A DNA stretch of 6,638 nucleotides from Aquificota bacterium. Lineage in GTDB: Bacteria; Aquificota; Aquificia; Aquificales; Aquificaceae. Both the position numbers and the translations under genes were made by a program. The notes beneath the pieces are model-generated. The model saw nothing but the letters and a program-made list of their open reading frames with translations. It was not told the origin of the DNA and ran no database searches. The first letter of the stretch is position 1. The number at the start of each line of letters is the position of its first letter. Positions 5,382 to 6,638 of this stretch are shown in pieces. The stretch is taken from NCBI GenBank assembly GCA_013153455.1, contig JAADEK010000057.1:1-6638 (forward strand), given 5' to 3'.

Positions 5382-6302
5382 GTGGAGAAGGTCTTCTTAG
5401 AAAAGCTTCAAAAAACCCGAAGGGTTCCTTCCGGACTTTTATTCTACGGAAAGGAAGGAAGCGGGAAAACGAAGAGGGCTTTTGAGTTCGCAAAGGGTTT
5501 GCTCTGCAAAGAGGGCGTCCCTTGGGGTTGCGGGGAGTGCGTTTCGTGCAAGCACGTATCGGAGATGGAAAGGAAGTTCTTCTCGGGAGAGACGCAGGAG
5601 CTGAAGGTCTACGGGGAAGCGGAGGGTAAAAAGACGTTCCTTTACCTGATGGGTGAGCACCCGGACCTCATCCTCGTCGTCCCCTCGGGGAACTTCATAA
5701 AGATAGACCAAATAAGGGCTATAAAGGACTTCGTGAGTCTGAAGCCCGCGCTCTCTGGGAGGAAGGTCGTAATCGTTGACGACGCGCACACGATGACAAA
5801 CCAAAGCGCGAACGCCCTCCTCAAGACACTTGAAGAACCCCCTCCGGACACGACGTTCATACTCACAACCTCAAGACGCTCCGCAATCCTCCCCACTATT
5901 CTCTCCCGAACCTTTCAGGTGGAGTTCAAGGGATTTACCAAAGAGGAGATAAAGAAGCTCGCGGGTGTTGACGAGGAGCTCGCGAGCCTTTCGGGCGGGA
6001 GTCTGAAGAAGGCAAAGCTCCTTAAGGAAAACCCCGAGGTCGTTAAGCTCGCCGAGGACTTTTTGAGCCTGTCGGGGGAGGGTATACTGAGGGCGATAAG
6101 CGAGTTTGAAAAGTGGGACACGGAGAAAAGGAAGCTCTTTCTTGACGTCCTTGAAGAGCTACTTTCACGAAGGGCGCTTGAGGAAAAGCACAGGGCGGAG
6201 GAATACGAGAGGGCTCTTGAGAGGTTGAAACTCCTCAAGGACGGGCTTTCGCGGGGGCTAAGCGGTTCTCTCGGTCTTACCTATATCTCCTCCCTTCTCT
6301 AA
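5382..6302 (+). CDS. holB: DNA polymerase III clamp-loader subunit delta prime
   Basis: Delta prime is the stator AAA+ subunit of the clamp loader that places the beta clamp on DNA during replication. The 306 residues show an intact Walker A GKEGSGKT (23-30), a four-cysteine zinc module (C42, C50, C53, C56), HPD (93-95), a Walker B variant VVIVDD (129-134), ALLKTLEEPP (145-154), sensor-1-like FILTTS (159-164) and SRTFQ (175-179). The last stands where SRC is usual; the arginine that acts in trans is kept. The C-terminal part is helical. DnaX (tau/gamma) is the main alternative, but the length, the SRT motif and the following PSP1-domain gene favour delta prime. The spacer between the zinc module and HPD looks longer than usual. 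The GTG at 5382 is the only start upstream of the Walker A motif at a sensible distance. The next gene follows 19 nt after the stop. Confidence 0.85.
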   Translation: MEKVFLEKLQKTRRVPSGLLFYGKEGSGKTKRAFEFAKGLLCKEGVPWGCGECVSCKHVSEMERKFFSGETQELKVYGEAEGKKTFLYLMGEHPDLILVVPSGNFIKIDQIRAIKDFVSLKPALSGRKVVIVDDAHTMTNQSANALLKTLEEPPPDTTFILTTSRRSAILPTILSRTFQVEFKGFTKEEIKKLAGVDEELASLSGGSLKKAKLLKENPEVVKLAEDFLSLSGEGILRAISEFEKWDTEKRKLFLDVLEELLSRRALEEKHRAEEYERALERLKLLKDGLSRGLSGSLGLTYISSLL

Positions 6303-6311
6303 TATATATAT

Positions 6312-6316
6312 GGAGG
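6312..6316 (+). promoter_or_regulatory. Shine-Dalgarno sequence deciding the start of the PSP1-domain gene
   Basis: GGAGG lies 5 nt before the ATG at 6322. An in-frame ATG at 6310 overlaps this element and has none of its own, so 6322 is preferred. Confidence 0.75.
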
Positions 6317-6321
6317 CTATC

Positions 6322-6638
6322 ATGAAATACTTGAAAATACGTTACATAGATACGAACAAGATAGGGACGGTTGAGAACGTAAATGTTCCGCTGAGGAAGA
6401 GCCAGAAGATAGTCGTGAGGGACGAGGAAAAGGGTGAGGACATCGTTGAGGTCCTCGGCTACTCAAACGACCCCCCGGGGAACAACCTCAGACCCAAGTT
6501 CGTGAGGGTGGCAAACAAGAAAGACCTCAGCACCTTCAAGAAGAACCTAAAAGAGAGCGAGAAGGCTCTTCGCATATGCAAGGAAAAGGTAAAGAAGCAC
6601 GGTCTTGATATGCATCTTCTCAAGGCTCACATACCCCT
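6322..6638 (+). CDS. ricT: PSP1-domain protein, RicT/YaaT type (5' 105 residues; runs off the right edge)
   Basis: The frame is open from the ATG at 6322 to the window end. The N-terminal 60 residues are a small beta-rich domain. The PSP1 C-terminal domain begins near residue 61 and shows the very typical ICKEKVKKHGLDMHLLKAHI (85-104). In Bacillus the homologue RicT (YaaT) lies directly after holB and works with RicA and RicF in a complex, reported to carry iron-sulfur clusters, that affects RNA processing, sporulation and competence. Its role in non-sporulating thermophiles is not known. The conserved cysteines used for cluster binding in RicT would lie beyond the window. It follows holB by 19 nt with a strong ribosome-binding site, so the two are very probably co-transcribed. 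Confidence 0.88.
   Translation, partial: MKYLKIRYIDTNKIGTVENVNVPLRKSQKIVVRDEEKGEDIVEVLGYSNDPPGNNLRPKFVRVANKKDLSTFKKNLKESEKALRICKEKVKKHGLDMHLLKAHIP

Noticed and set aside
6310..6312. Alternative in-frame ATG for the PSP1-domain gene
   Set aside because: It overlaps the GGAGG element that serves the ATG at 6322, has no ribosome-binding site of its own, and adds only four residues before the domain.

Overview
The window is a very compact piece of bacterial chromosome, most likely from a flagellated thermophile of the Aquificota (Aquificaceae-like). This is inference. It rests on Lys/Glu/Arg-rich proteins, heavy use of AGG/AGA and ATA codons, an archaeal-type phosphoglycerate mutase, and almost no intergenic DNA. 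No rRNA or other taxonomic marker is present. All genes look intact and alike in codon use, and I see no mobile element, CRISPR array or tRNA.

Layout, left to right. (1) The 5' end of flhB, the flagellar export gate, is on the minus strand and runs off the left edge. A 63-bp divergent spacer separates it from (2) a plus-strand CDF zinc/divalent-cation exporter that ends in seven consecutive histidines. (3) Converging on it, overlapping only at the stop codons, is a minus-strand operon read right to left: a 68-residue acidic protein of unknown function, apgM (cofactor-independent phosphoglycerate mutase of glycolysis/gluconeogenesis) and hpt (hypoxanthine phosphoribosyltransferase of purine salvage). 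(4) Divergent from that operon, with only 21 bp between start codons, is a plus-strand pair: a FliK-like protein and, overlapping it by 4 bp, an 81-residue protein equivalent to the cytoplasmic C-terminal domain of FlhB (the FlhX/YlqH type). (5) Converging on this pair, again overlapping by 4 bp at the stop codons, is proA of proline synthesis on the minus strand. (6) Divergent from proA, with 17 bp between start codons, is plus-strand holB (clamp-loader delta prime subunit), followed by the 5' part of a PSP1-domain gene (RicT/YaaT type) that runs off the right edge.

Two themes stand out. First, the window holds parts of the flagellar export specificity switch twice: the real FlhB at the left edge, and a separate FliK-like/FlhB-C-like gene pair in the middle. 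Second, gene starts at the head of transcription units lack a Shine-Dalgarno sequence and mostly carry a -10-like hexamer only 6-8 nt before the start codon, suggesting leaderless or nearly leaderless mRNAs. Two of the three operon-internal starts that I judge downstream-only (the FlhB-C-like gene and the PSP1 gene) have strong Shine-Dalgarno sequences. No intrinsic terminator is visible, and both convergent junctions lack room for one between the genes.
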